A stretch of 64,000 nucleotides of DNA, taken from positions 50,102-114,101 of the forward strand of contig NWQL01000004.1 in assembly GCA_002798175.1 (NCBI GenBank). The letters are read 5' to 3'. The position numbers were made by a program, and so were the translations under genes. Source of the stretch: Lysobacteraceae bacterium NML91-0213. GTDB taxonomy: Bacteria > Pseudomonadota > Gammaproteobacteria > Xanthomonadales > Xanthomonadaceae. Positions 25,820 through 33,130 of the stretch are shown here, one piece after another. The notes below the pieces were generated by a model, which ran no database searches, was not told where the DNA came from, and saw nothing but the letters and a program-made list of their open reading frames with translations. Position 1 is the stretch's first letter. Every line of letters begins with the position of its first letter.

Positions 25820-27448
25820 CTACAGGCTCCTCGCCGTGTTGATGATGTTGATGCCGTCGAAACGCGTGGTGGCCGAGCCGTGCGACACCGCCGACACCTG
25901 TCCCGGCTGCCCCTTGCCGTCGAAGAACGAGCCGCCGAGGCGGAAATCGCGTTCGTCGCAGATCGCCGAACACGCGTTCCAGAACTCCGGCGTGCGGATC
26001 TGGTAGGCGGCGTCCTCGACCATGCCTGCGATCTCGCCGTTCCGGATCTCGTAGAACAGCTGGCCGCCGAACTGCGAGTTGTAGCGCTGCTGGTCGATCG
26101 AGTACGAACCGCGGCCGTGCACGTACAGGCCGCGCTCGACGCCGGCGATCATCTCCGCCACCGTCAGCGGCGCCTTGCCCGGTGCGAGCGAGACATTGGG
26201 CATGCGCTGGAACTGCACGCTCGACCACGAATCGGCATAGGAGCAGCCATCGGATTCGGTCTTGCCGAGGATATGCGCCTGGTCGCGGGTGGCCTGGTAG
26301 TCGACGAGGATGCCGTCGCGCACCAGGTCCCACTGCTTGGTGGGCACGCCCTCGTCGTCGTAGCCGACCGCGCCGAGGCTGCCCGGCCGGGTCCTGTCGG
26401 CGAACAGGGTGACGATGTCGCTGCCCCACTGGTAGCTGCCGCGTTTGTCGAGCGTGGCGAAGCTGGTGCCGGCGTAGTTGGCCTCGTAGCCGAGCACGCG
26501 GTCGAGCTCGAGCGGGTGGCCGACGTTCTCGTGGATGGTGAGGAACAGGTTCGACGGATCCACCACCAGGTCGTACTTGCCCGGCTGCACGGAGGGCGCG
26601 CGCAGCTTCTCCTGCGCCTGGCGCGCGGCCGCGATCGCGTCCTCGCGCATGTCGTAGCTGCGGCCGTAGGCGACCACGCCGCCCGGCAGCTCGAAGCGCT
26701 GCGAGCGGTCGCCATCGAGATATTCGTAGCCCATGCCCATCGGTGCCGACAGCCCGTCGCGGGTGCGGAACTTTCCATTGGCCTTGTCGATCGCGGTCAC
26801 GGTGAACGGCACCCAGATCCGGTGCACGTCCTGGTCGATGTAGGAGCCGTCGGTGGAGGCGAAGTACTTCTGCTCGTTGATGACGAACATCCGCGAGCTG
26901 ACGAAGCTGGCACCGGCGCCCATCGCCGCGGCGTTGACGCCCAGCAGCAGGTCGACCTTCTCCTCGACCGGCACCTCCATGCCATTGCGCACGACCGGCG
27001 TGCGCCAGGCCACCTCGCCCAGCGTCGGCGCCGGCGCCAGCCGCACGGGCTCGACCTGCAGGCGCGCATTGGCACGCGCGATTGCCGCCGCCTGCCGCGC
27101 GGCATCGGCGACCGCCTGCGTGGTCAGCGTGTTGGTGGCGGCGAAGCCCCAGGCGCCATCGACGATCACGCGGATGCCGGCGCCGATCGATTCGCCGTTG
27201 ACCACGTTCTCGACCCGGTCCTCGCGCGTCATCACGTACTGGCGCAGGTAGCGGCCGATGCGCACGTCGCAGTAACTGGCGCCGGCATCGCGGGCGGCCT
27301 GCAGGCCGGCATCGGCCAGCGGCTTCTTCAGCCTCGCCTCCATCGGCGTGGCCAGCACCTCGGCGGCAACAGCGCGGCCGAACCACCCCGGCACCAGCGC
27401 GCCGGCGGCGCCCAGCCCACCCAGGGCGATGAAGTCGCGTCGTTTCAA
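25820..27448 (-). CDS. Tat-exported TldD-like metallopeptidase, first copy
   Basis: The 542-residue first gene of the operon is a paralogue of the next gene, with the same architecture. It has a Tat signal (RRDFIALGGLG), then the TldD N-domain (ASYCDVRIGRYLRQYVMTRED), then zinc motif HENVGH with its first His also at residue 306, then the conserved SDGCSYADSWSS segment. A very good Shine-Dalgarno (AGGAGGGG) points to the TTG start at 27448; an ATG 18 bases upstream would overlap that site. Long identical blocks with the second copy indicate tandem duplication. A 161-base gap separates the two. Confidence 0.9.
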   Translation of the reverse strand: MKRRDFIALGGLGAAGALVPGWFGRAVAAEVLATPMEARLKKPLADAGLQAARDAGASYCDVRIGRYLRQYVMTREDRVENVVNGESIGAGIRVIVDGAWGFAATNTLTTQAVADAARQAAAIARANARLQVEPVRLAPAPTLGEVAWRTPVVRNGMEVPVEEKVDLLLGVNAAAMGAGASFVSSRMFVINEQKYFASTDGSYIDQDVHRIWVPFTVTAIDKANGKFRTRDGLSAPMGMGYEYLDGDRSQRFELPGGVVAYGRSYDMREDAIAAARQAQEKLRAPSVQPGKYDLVVDPSNLFLTIHENVGHPLELDRVLGYEANYAGTSFATLDKRGSYQWGSDIVTLFADRTRPGSLGAVGYDDEGVPTKQWDLVRDGILVDYQATRDQAHILGKTESDGCSYADSWSSVQFQRMPNVSLAPGKAPLTVAEMIAGVERGLYVHGRGSYSIDQQRYNSQFGGQLFYEIRNGEIAGMVEDAAYQIRTPEFWNACSAICDERDFRLGGSFFDGKGQPGQVSAVSHGSATTRFDGINIINTARSL

Positions 27449-27640
27449 GGCGGTCCCCTCCTGCATGCATCGCGCGGCGATGCGGTGTGACACCGACGCA
27501 TGCCGGCCCTTCCCCGATTCTGTGCGGTGTGGCGGCCACGGCCATAGGCCGATGGTCATGCATCGTGACCGCGTGCGCGCAATTGCCGCGAGGAAGTACG
27601 CTTTGCCCACGTCATCGTCCCCGGTCGCGGAGTGCCCCGA

Positions 27641-29452
27641 ATGCGCCTCAGCCTGCTTGCCCTGTCCCTCGTCGCCTTCCTCGCCGGCTGCCAGCCTTCG
27701 ACCCCGCCCGCCACGGTGGACGCTCCCGCTGCGCAAGGCGCCAGCGCCAGCCAGGACGAGGCCGACCAGGCATTTGCCGCACTCGCCGACCGCGCGCTCG
27801 CCACCTGGTTCGAGCAGTCGCCGATCAGCGCCACCCGTACCGGCGAGCACCGCCACGACCATCGCATCGACGACCTCGGCGCGGAAGGCCTCAAGCGCGC
27901 GGTCGATGCCAACCGCGCCCTGCTGGCCGAACTCGACGCCATCGACGCCAGCCAGCTGTCGCGCGAGAACCAGGTCGATGCGCTGCTGCTGCGCAACCGG
28001 CTGGAGGCCAACATCTGGAACGTGGAGACGCTGCAGTCCTGGGCCTGGGACCCGCTGATGTACAACGGCCTCGCCGGCGGCGCCATCTACGGCCTGATGG
28101 CGCGCGAATTCGCGCCGCTGCCCGAGCGCCTGGCCGCCGCCACCGCGCGCATGGAGGCATTGCCGACGCTGTTTGCGCAGATGCGCGACAACCTCGACCC
28201 GGCACGGGTGCCGAAGGTGCATGCCGAGACCGTCGCGCGGCAGAACCGCGGCCTGCTGTCGCTGGTGGACCAGTTCATCACCCCGCATGCCGGCAGCCTC
28301 GAGGGCGAGGCGCGCACGCGCCTGGACACGGCCGTCGCCGCGCTGCGCAGCGCGGTCGAGGAACACCAGGCGTGGATCGACGGCACCCTGGTGCCGAACG
28401 CGGCCGGTGATTTCCGCATCGGCGCGGGACGGTTCGACCAGAAGCTGCGCTACTCGCTCAATGCCTCGTTGTCGCGCGAGGAGATCCGCCAGCGGGCCGA
28501 AGCCGAGATCGTGCGCGTGCGCGAGGAGATGTACGCCATCGCGCAGAACGTGCTGAAGGATCGCGACGGCGCCCCCGACCTGCCGGCCGCGCCCGACGAT
28601 GCGCAGCAGCAGGCGGCGATCGAAGCGGCGCTGGAGCTGGCCTACGCCGAGCGCCCGGCTCGCGACCAGGTGTTCGACTTCGCCCGCGAGACGCTCGACC
28701 TCGCCACCGCCTTCGCCCGCGAACACGACCTGGTCACCGTGCCGGACACGCCGGTGAAGATCATCGAGATGCCCGAGTTCCAGCGCGGCGTGGCGGTGGC
28801 CTACTGCGATTCGCCCGGCCCGCTCGACAAGGGCCTGGACACCTACTACGCGATCTCGCCGATCCCCGACGACTGGAGCGATGCGCAGGCGACCTCGTTC
28901 CTGCGCGAGTACAACAACCGCATGATCCACCTGCTGTCGATCCACGAGGGCGTGCCCGGCCATTACCTCGAAGGCGCGCATTCGGTGAACCACCCGTCCA
29001 CGCTGCGCGCGGTGCTGCGCTCGGGGCCTTTCGCGGAAGGCTGGGCGGTGTACACCGAGGAGGTGATGGCACAGGCCGGGTACCTGGACCACGACCCGCT
29101 GTTCCGGCTGGTGCAGCTGAAGTTCTACCTGCGCTCGGTGGCCAACGCGATCCTCGACATCGGCGTGCACGTCGATGGCTGGGAACGCGAGCAGGCGATG
29201 GAACTGATGGTGCGCACCACCTTCCAGCAGGAGAGCGAGGCCGCCGGCAAGTGGGTGCGCGCGCAGGTAAGTTCGGCGCAGCTGCCGACCTACTTCGTCG
29301 GCGCGCAGGAGCACTTCGACATGCGCCGCGCGGTGGAGGAGAAGCGCGGCGACGCGTTCGACCTCAAGGCCTACCACGACGAGGTGCTGTCGAAGGGCGC
29401 GCCGCCGGTGCGCTTCGTGCGCCAGCTGATCCTCGACGAGCCGATCGGCTGA
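27641..29452 (+). CDS. DUF885 family lipoprotein, putative zinc peptidase
   Basis: The 603-residue lipoprotein starts with a lipoprotein signal peptide (LVAFLAGC, Cys near residue 16). It belongs to DUF885, a gluzincin-like family with the motif HEGVPGHYLEGAH, here followed by RSGPFAEGWAVYTEEVMA, which carries the third metal-binding Glu. Family members are large periplasmic or outer-envelope proteins thought to be peptidases. The ATG at 27641 has GGAG eight bases upstream; a GTG nine bases earlier is less likely. It is divergent from the tldD operon. Confidence 0.88.
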   Translation: MRLSLLALSLVAFLAGCQPSTPPATVDAPAAQGASASQDEADQAFAALADRALATWFEQSPISATRTGEHRHDHRIDDLGAEGLKRAVDANRALLAELDAIDASQLSRENQVDALLLRNRLEANIWNVETLQSWAWDPLMYNGLAGGAIYGLMAREFAPLPERLAAATARMEALPTLFAQMRDNLDPARVPKVHAETVARQNRGLLSLVDQFITPHAGSLEGEARTRLDTAVAALRSAVEEHQAWIDGTLVPNAAGDFRIGAGRFDQKLRYSLNASLSREEIRQRAEAEIVRVREEMYAIAQNVLKDRDGAPDLPAAPDDAQQQAAIEAALELAYAERPARDQVFDFARETLDLATAFAREHDLVTVPDTPVKIIEMPEFQRGVAVAYCDSPGPLDKGLDTYYAISPIPDDWSDAQATSFLREYNNRMIHLLSIHEGVPGHYLEGAHSVNHPSTLRAVLRSGPFAEGWAVYTEEVMAQAGYLDHDPLFRLVQLKFYLRSVANAILDIGVHVDGWEREQAMELMVRTTFQQESEAAGKWVRAQVSSAQLPTYFVGAQEHFDMRRAVEEKRGDAFDLKAYHDEVLSKGAPPVRFVRQLILDEPIG

Positions 29453-29463
29453 CCGGCGCGGGC

Positions 29464-29479
29464 GCGTGCAATGGCACGC
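29464..29479. terminator. Short hairpin between convergent genes
   Basis: A perfect 6-bp stem (GCGTGC/GCACGC) with a 4-base loop lies between the DUF885 stop and the end of the convergent EAL gene. It has no T-run, so the terminator role is only suggested. Confidence 0.3.
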
Positions 29480-29506
29480 CGTCGTGACCGGCGGACGTGT
29501 CGACGC

Positions 29507-30739
29507 TCAGGGGGCTGGCGGCGCCACCAGCTCGCCTGCCGGTTGCGGGCGCCCGATCACGTAGCCCTGCGCGCGATCGCAACCCAGATCGCGCAGCAGC
29601 GACAGCGTGGCCTCGTCCTCCACCCCTTCGGCCACGACCTCGAGGCCGAGGTGATGGCCGAGGTCGACCATCGAGCCGACGAGGTGGCGTGCACGTTCGT
29701 TGCTGGCGATGTCGATGACGAAACTGCGGTCGATCTTCAGCTCGTCGGTGGGCAACCGCTGCAGATAGGCCATCGACGAATAGCCGGTGCCGAAATCGTC
29801 GATGGAGATGCGCACGCCGGCGTCGCGCAGCTCGGCCAGCACGCCCTGGGCCCGCACGACGTCGCGCATCAGCGCGCTCTCGGTCACTTCGAGCGCCAGC
29901 GCCGACGGCGGCACCTGCCAGACCCGCAGCAGGTCCATGACCTGCAGCGCGAAGCCCGGCATCTGCAGCGCCACCACCGACAGGTTCACGTTGACGCGCA
30001 GGTCGTGGCCCGGGCGGCGCAGCCCGGCGAGATGGCGCAGGGCCACCGTCAGGCTCCAGCGGGTGAGTTCGCCGATGAGCCCGGTGCGTTCGGCCTCGCC
30101 GACGAACGCGAGCGGCGGCACCGGGCCGACGCGCGGGTGGTTCCAGCGCGCCAGCGCCTCGTAACCGCTGACGCGCCCGCTGCCGAGCGACTGGACCGGC
30201 TGCAGGTACAGCTCGAGCTGGTTGCGCGCAAGCGCATCGCGCAGTTCGTCATGGGTGAAACTGTCGGCATGCACCGGGCGGCGCCAGAAGGCGAAGCCAT
30301 CCGGTTCGCCGCGCGCCTCGTGGCAGGCCTGGTCGGCGTGCAGGCAGAGGTCCGCGGCGTCGGCCGCGTCGGACGGGTACAGCGCCGCCCCCACCGTCAC
30401 CGACGGGTGCAACTGCCAGCCCTCGAGCATCAACGGCTGGCCGAGCGCGCGCACCAGCTTGGCCGCTGCGAGCGCGGCGTGCTGGCGCCCGCGCACGCCG
30501 GGCAACAGCACCACGAAGGCGTGCTCGCCGATCGGCAGTACCACGTCCTGGTCGCGCAGGTTGGCAACCAGTTTCGACTCCATCGCGGCGCCGAGCGCGT
30601 CGGCGATCGCATGGCCCAGCGACAGCTCGACCTCGCGCGTGCGCCGGCCACGTACCACCAGCAGCGCCAGCTCCTCGTCGCCGCTGCAGCTGCGGATCGC
30701 CTGCGTCACCGCCTGCATGGTGGCGATGCGGTTCAGCAC
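29507..30739 (-). CDS. EAL-domain c-di-GMP phosphodiesterase with degenerate GGDEF
   Basis: This 410-residue cytoplasmic protein has an N-terminal GGDEF-like region in which the signature has decayed to PIGEHAF, so cyclase activity is not expected. The C-terminal EAL domain is intact: GYEALARWNHP, NVNLS, EVTES, DDFGTGYSS, LKIDRSFV and EGVED, containing the metal-binding and catalytic residues needed to cleave c-di-GMP to pGpG. It lies 31 bases after the HD-GYP gene and is probably in the same transcript. It has no membrane segment or recognisable N-terminal sensor. Confidence 0.9.
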   Translation of the reverse strand: MLNRIATMQAVTQAIRSCSGDEELALLVVRGRRTREVELSLGHAIADALGAAMESKLVANLRDQDVVLPIGEHAFVVLLPGVRGRQHAALAAAKLVRALGQPLMLEGWQLHPSVTVGAALYPSDAADAADLCLHADQACHEARGEPDGFAFWRRPVHADSFTHDELRDALARNQLELYLQPVQSLGSGRVSGYEALARWNHPRVGPVPPLAFVGEAERTGLIGELTRWSLTVALRHLAGLRRPGHDLRVNVNLSVVALQMPGFALQVMDLLRVWQVPPSALALEVTESALMRDVVRAQGVLAELRDAGVRISIDDFGTGYSSMAYLQRLPTDELKIDRSFVIDIASNERARHLVGSMVDLGHHLGLEVVAEGVEDEATLSLLRDLGCDRAQGYVIGRPQPAGELVAPPAP

Positions 30740-30770
30740 CCGGCGGGCACCGCGATCGTCACGCCCGGGA

Positions 30771-32012
30771 TCACAGGAAAAGCTCGACCGGATCGAGGCC
30801 GCATTCGGCCGGCGACAGCGCGCCGACGATGCGGATCGCGGCGTCGCGATCGCCCTGCATCATCAGGTCGATGGTGCCGAAGTGGTCCAGCACCTGGCGG
30901 TCGGGCGTGGTCAGCACCATCACCCGCGGCATCAGCCGGCGCGCGGCGTTCTGCGCCATCACGATCGCCACCTCGCCGGTATTGAGCTCCACCAGCGATC
31001 CCACCGGATACACGCTCATGCACTGCATGAACTGCTCGACCACCTCGCCGGCATATGCGGTGCCGCGGCCGCGGTAGAGCTGCTGCAGCGCCACGTGCTG
31101 CGCCATCGCCGGCCGGTGTGGGCGCGGGCTGGTCATTGCGTGGTAGGAATCGATCACCGCCGCGATGCGGCCCAGCAGCGGGATCCGGTCGCCTTCGAGC
31201 GCGTGCGGATAGCCGCTGCCATCGATGCGTTCGTGGTGGGTGGCGATCATCCCGCACACGTGTGCGGGCACCGCCGCGCCATGGTCGAGCAGGTCCAGCG
31301 CGTGCTGCACATGCGCCTGCACCTCGCGCATTTCCTGCGCGTCGAGCGCACCGGGGCGCGCAAGCAGTTCCGGACGCACCCGCAGCTTGCCGATGTCGAG
31401 CAGCAGCGCCCCGGCGGCGAGGTCCACCAGCAGCGGCTCGGGCAGGCCGAGGTGACGACCCAGCGCAGCGGCCAGTGCACTGCAACCCAGGGCATGGTCA
31501 TAGGCGTAGTCGCCACGCTCGCGCAGGCGATCGACCCACAGGAAGGCATCGGCATTGCGGACCATGCTGCGCACCATCGGCTCGACCGCCTCGCGCACCT
31601 CACCGGCGGCGATCGCGCGACCCGCGCGGACGCCGTCGAGGATCCGCGTGGCCAGGCGCACCACCTCGGCCTGCGCCTCGCGCGCCTGCGGCAGCTCGGT
31701 GTCGAACGCCGCCAGCTGTGGATACGCCTGGCTGTTCTGCAGCGCCTCGATCCGGCTGTTGTCGAAGACGGGGCCGAGGTCATGCCGCGGCTCGGCCGCG
31801 GCCAACGGTTCCGGCGGGGCCAGCCCGAGCAGCGTGTCCACGTACACCCACTCGCACAGCGAGGCCAGCAGGTCGATGTCGGCCCGGGTGGTGATCATTA
31901 CCCCCTGCAACGGGAATGGCGTGCCCTCCCAGGCACGGTCGAGCCGGCAGACGTACATGCCCTCGACGAGGTCCGCGACGGCGACCTTGCGTTCCTCGAC
32001 CCTCAGGCCCAT
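30771..32012 (-). CDS. HD-GYP domain protein with altered HD motif
   Basis: The 413-residue protein has an N-terminal DUF3391 domain (VADLVEGMYVCRLDR) and a C-terminal HD-GYP domain. The GYP signature HHERIDGSGYP and other metal-ligand positions are present (DHALGC, AHVQHAL, VIDSYHAMTS), but the HD pair reads LD (Leu205-Asp206 in LLLDIGKL). HD-GYP enzymes degrade c-di-GMP, and loss of this His should impair metal binding, so this copy may be a non-catalytic binding or adaptor protein. I prefer the ATG at 32012 (CCGGAG upstream); one 21 bases earlier is possible. Confidence 0.9.
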   Translation of the reverse strand: MGLRVEERKVAVADLVEGMYVCRLDRAWEGTPFPLQGVMITTRADIDLLASLCEWVYVDTLLGLAPPEPLAAAEPRHDLGPVFDNSRIEALQNSQAYPQLAAFDTELPQAREAQAEVVRLATRILDGVRAGRAIAAGEVREAVEPMVRSMVRNADAFLWVDRLRERGDYAYDHALGCSALAAALGRHLGLPEPLLVDLAAGALLLDIGKLRVRPELLARPGALDAQEMREVQAHVQHALDLLDHGAAVPAHVCGMIATHHERIDGSGYPHALEGDRIPLLGRIAAVIDSYHAMTSPRPHRPAMAQHVALQQLYRGRGTAYAGEVVEQFMQCMSVYPVGSLVELNTGEVAIVMAQNAARRLMPRVMVLTTPDRQVLDHFGTIDLMMQGDRDAAIRIVGALSPAECGLDPVELFL

Positions 32013-32132
32013 TCCATCGTTCTCCGGATCCATTGGTGGCAGGTGGCCGGGATGGGCCCACCTGGTGCCCGGCGCCCAGCCAGCCATCCCGGTGAGATCG
32101 GCCGCGCCGGCGACTTCTTGAGGGCCGTCGAT

Positions 32133-32160
32133 CGGCCACCGCGTGACCCCGCGGTGGCCG
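32133..32160. terminator. Stem-loop upstream of the HD-GYP gene
   Basis: CGGCCACCGCG (32133-32143) pairs perfectly with CGCGGTGGCCG (32150-32160) around a 6-base loop. There is no T-run. It could be a processing or pausing structure in the leader of the HD-GYP gene or part of the end of the siderophore transcript. Confidence 0.35.
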
Positions 32161-32255
32161 CCAGCGATCACCGATGGCAGGGGCCCGGCACTCCCGGGGC
32201 AGCACACCATCGCCTGTCACCGCGCGACCTCGCCGACGACCGGAAGCCGGAGTAT

Positions 32256-32279
32256 GCGGCAACCGGGCCCGGTTGCCGC
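32256..32279. terminator. Perfect 24-bp palindrome after entA
   Basis: GCGGCAACCG, a GGCC centre and CGGTTGCCGC form a perfect palindrome about 55 bases past the entA stop. It is a plausible end-of-operon hairpin for the minus-strand siderophore transcript, but it lacks a T-tract. Confidence 0.4.
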
Positions 32280-32334
32280 CGGGGCGTACCGTCCATGCCG
32301 GAGCGGGCGTGGCACCCGGGACCGGCCGCCCGGC

Positions 32335-33096
32335 TCACGCCCGCAGGGTCGCCCCGCCGTCCACGTAGAGGTCGCTCATGGCGATATGGCCGGCCTGCTC
32401 CGAGAGCAGGAACATCACCGCATTGGCGATGTCACCGGGTTCAGCGATCCTGCCGAGCGGGATGCCGCTCTTGAAGTTCTCCAGCGTCCCGGCAATCACG
32501 CGGGCCTCGCCCTGCTCGTCGGCCCACATCCCTGTCTGCATGGCCGTGCGCGTGGAGCCGGGCGCGACGATGTTGCAACGCACGCCGTGCGGGGCGAGTT
32601 CGAGGCCGAGGCAGCGCACGAACATGGTCGCCGCGGCCTTGGACGCGGCATAGGCGGCCATCGCCTGGCGCGGGATGCCGGCCGCATTGGAGCCGACCAC
32701 CACCATCGCCCCGCGCCGGCGCGGGGCCATCACCCGGGCCAGCGCGCGGCCGACGTGGAAGACACCGTCGGTATTGACGGCGAACGTGCGGCGCCACTCC
32801 GTGTCGGAGGTGTCGCTGACGGCGGTGGTGGAAAGCACGCCGGCAACGTGGGCGACGAGATCGATCGGGCCGATGTCCGCTTCGACCCGGGTAACCAGTG
32901 CATCGACGGCAGCGGAGTCGGTGACGTCGAGGGCGACGGCGTGGACGTTGCCCGCGGCCGGGAGCGACGGTGCCTCGAGATCGGTGGCGACGACCATTGC
33001 GCCGCTGTCGCGCAGCCGCGCGACCACCGCGGCACCGATGCCGCCGCCGGCGCCGGTGACCAGCGCGATCCTGCCTTCGAAGCCTGTGAGTTGCAT
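32335..33096 (-). CDS. entA: 2,3-dihydro-2,3-dihydroxybenzoate dehydrogenase
   Basis: The 253-residue SDR enzyme oxidises 2,3-dihydro-2,3-dihydroxybenzoate to 2,3-dihydroxybenzoate with NAD, the last step of DHB synthesis. It has the nucleotide motif TGAGGGIG near residue 15, Tyr-x-x-x-Lys in YAASKAA, and the EntA-like segments TRTAMQTGMW and MSDLYVDGGATL at the C-terminus. It is the last gene of the biosynthetic operon, 34 bases after the NRPS gene. The SDR family is broad, so the specific assignment rests on the EntA-like C-terminus plus operon context. Confidence 0.9.
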   Translation of the reverse strand: MQLTGFEGRIALVTGAGGGIGAAVVARLRDSGAMVVATDLEAPSLPAAGNVHAVALDVTDSAAVDALVTRVEADIGPIDLVAHVAGVLSTTAVSDTSDTEWRRTFAVNTDGVFHVGRALARVMAPRRRGAMVVVGSNAAGIPRQAMAAYAASKAAATMFVRCLGLELAPHGVRCNIVAPGSTRTAMQTGMWADEQGEARVIAGTLENFKSGIPLGRIAEPGDIANAVMFLLSEQAGHIAMSDLYVDGGATLRA

Positions 33097-33130
33097 GGTC
33101 GCTCCGTATCGATCGGGTGATAGGCCGCGC

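Larger units (their letters stand above)
32013..32334. other. Intergenic region with two strong hairpins
   Basis: About 320 bases without a gene separate the end of the siderophore operon from the HD-GYP gene. The region holds a perfect 24-bp palindrome (32256-32279) and an 11-bp stem-loop (32133-32160). Neither has a T-run. No convincing promoter or small reading frame was seen. Confidence 0.5.
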
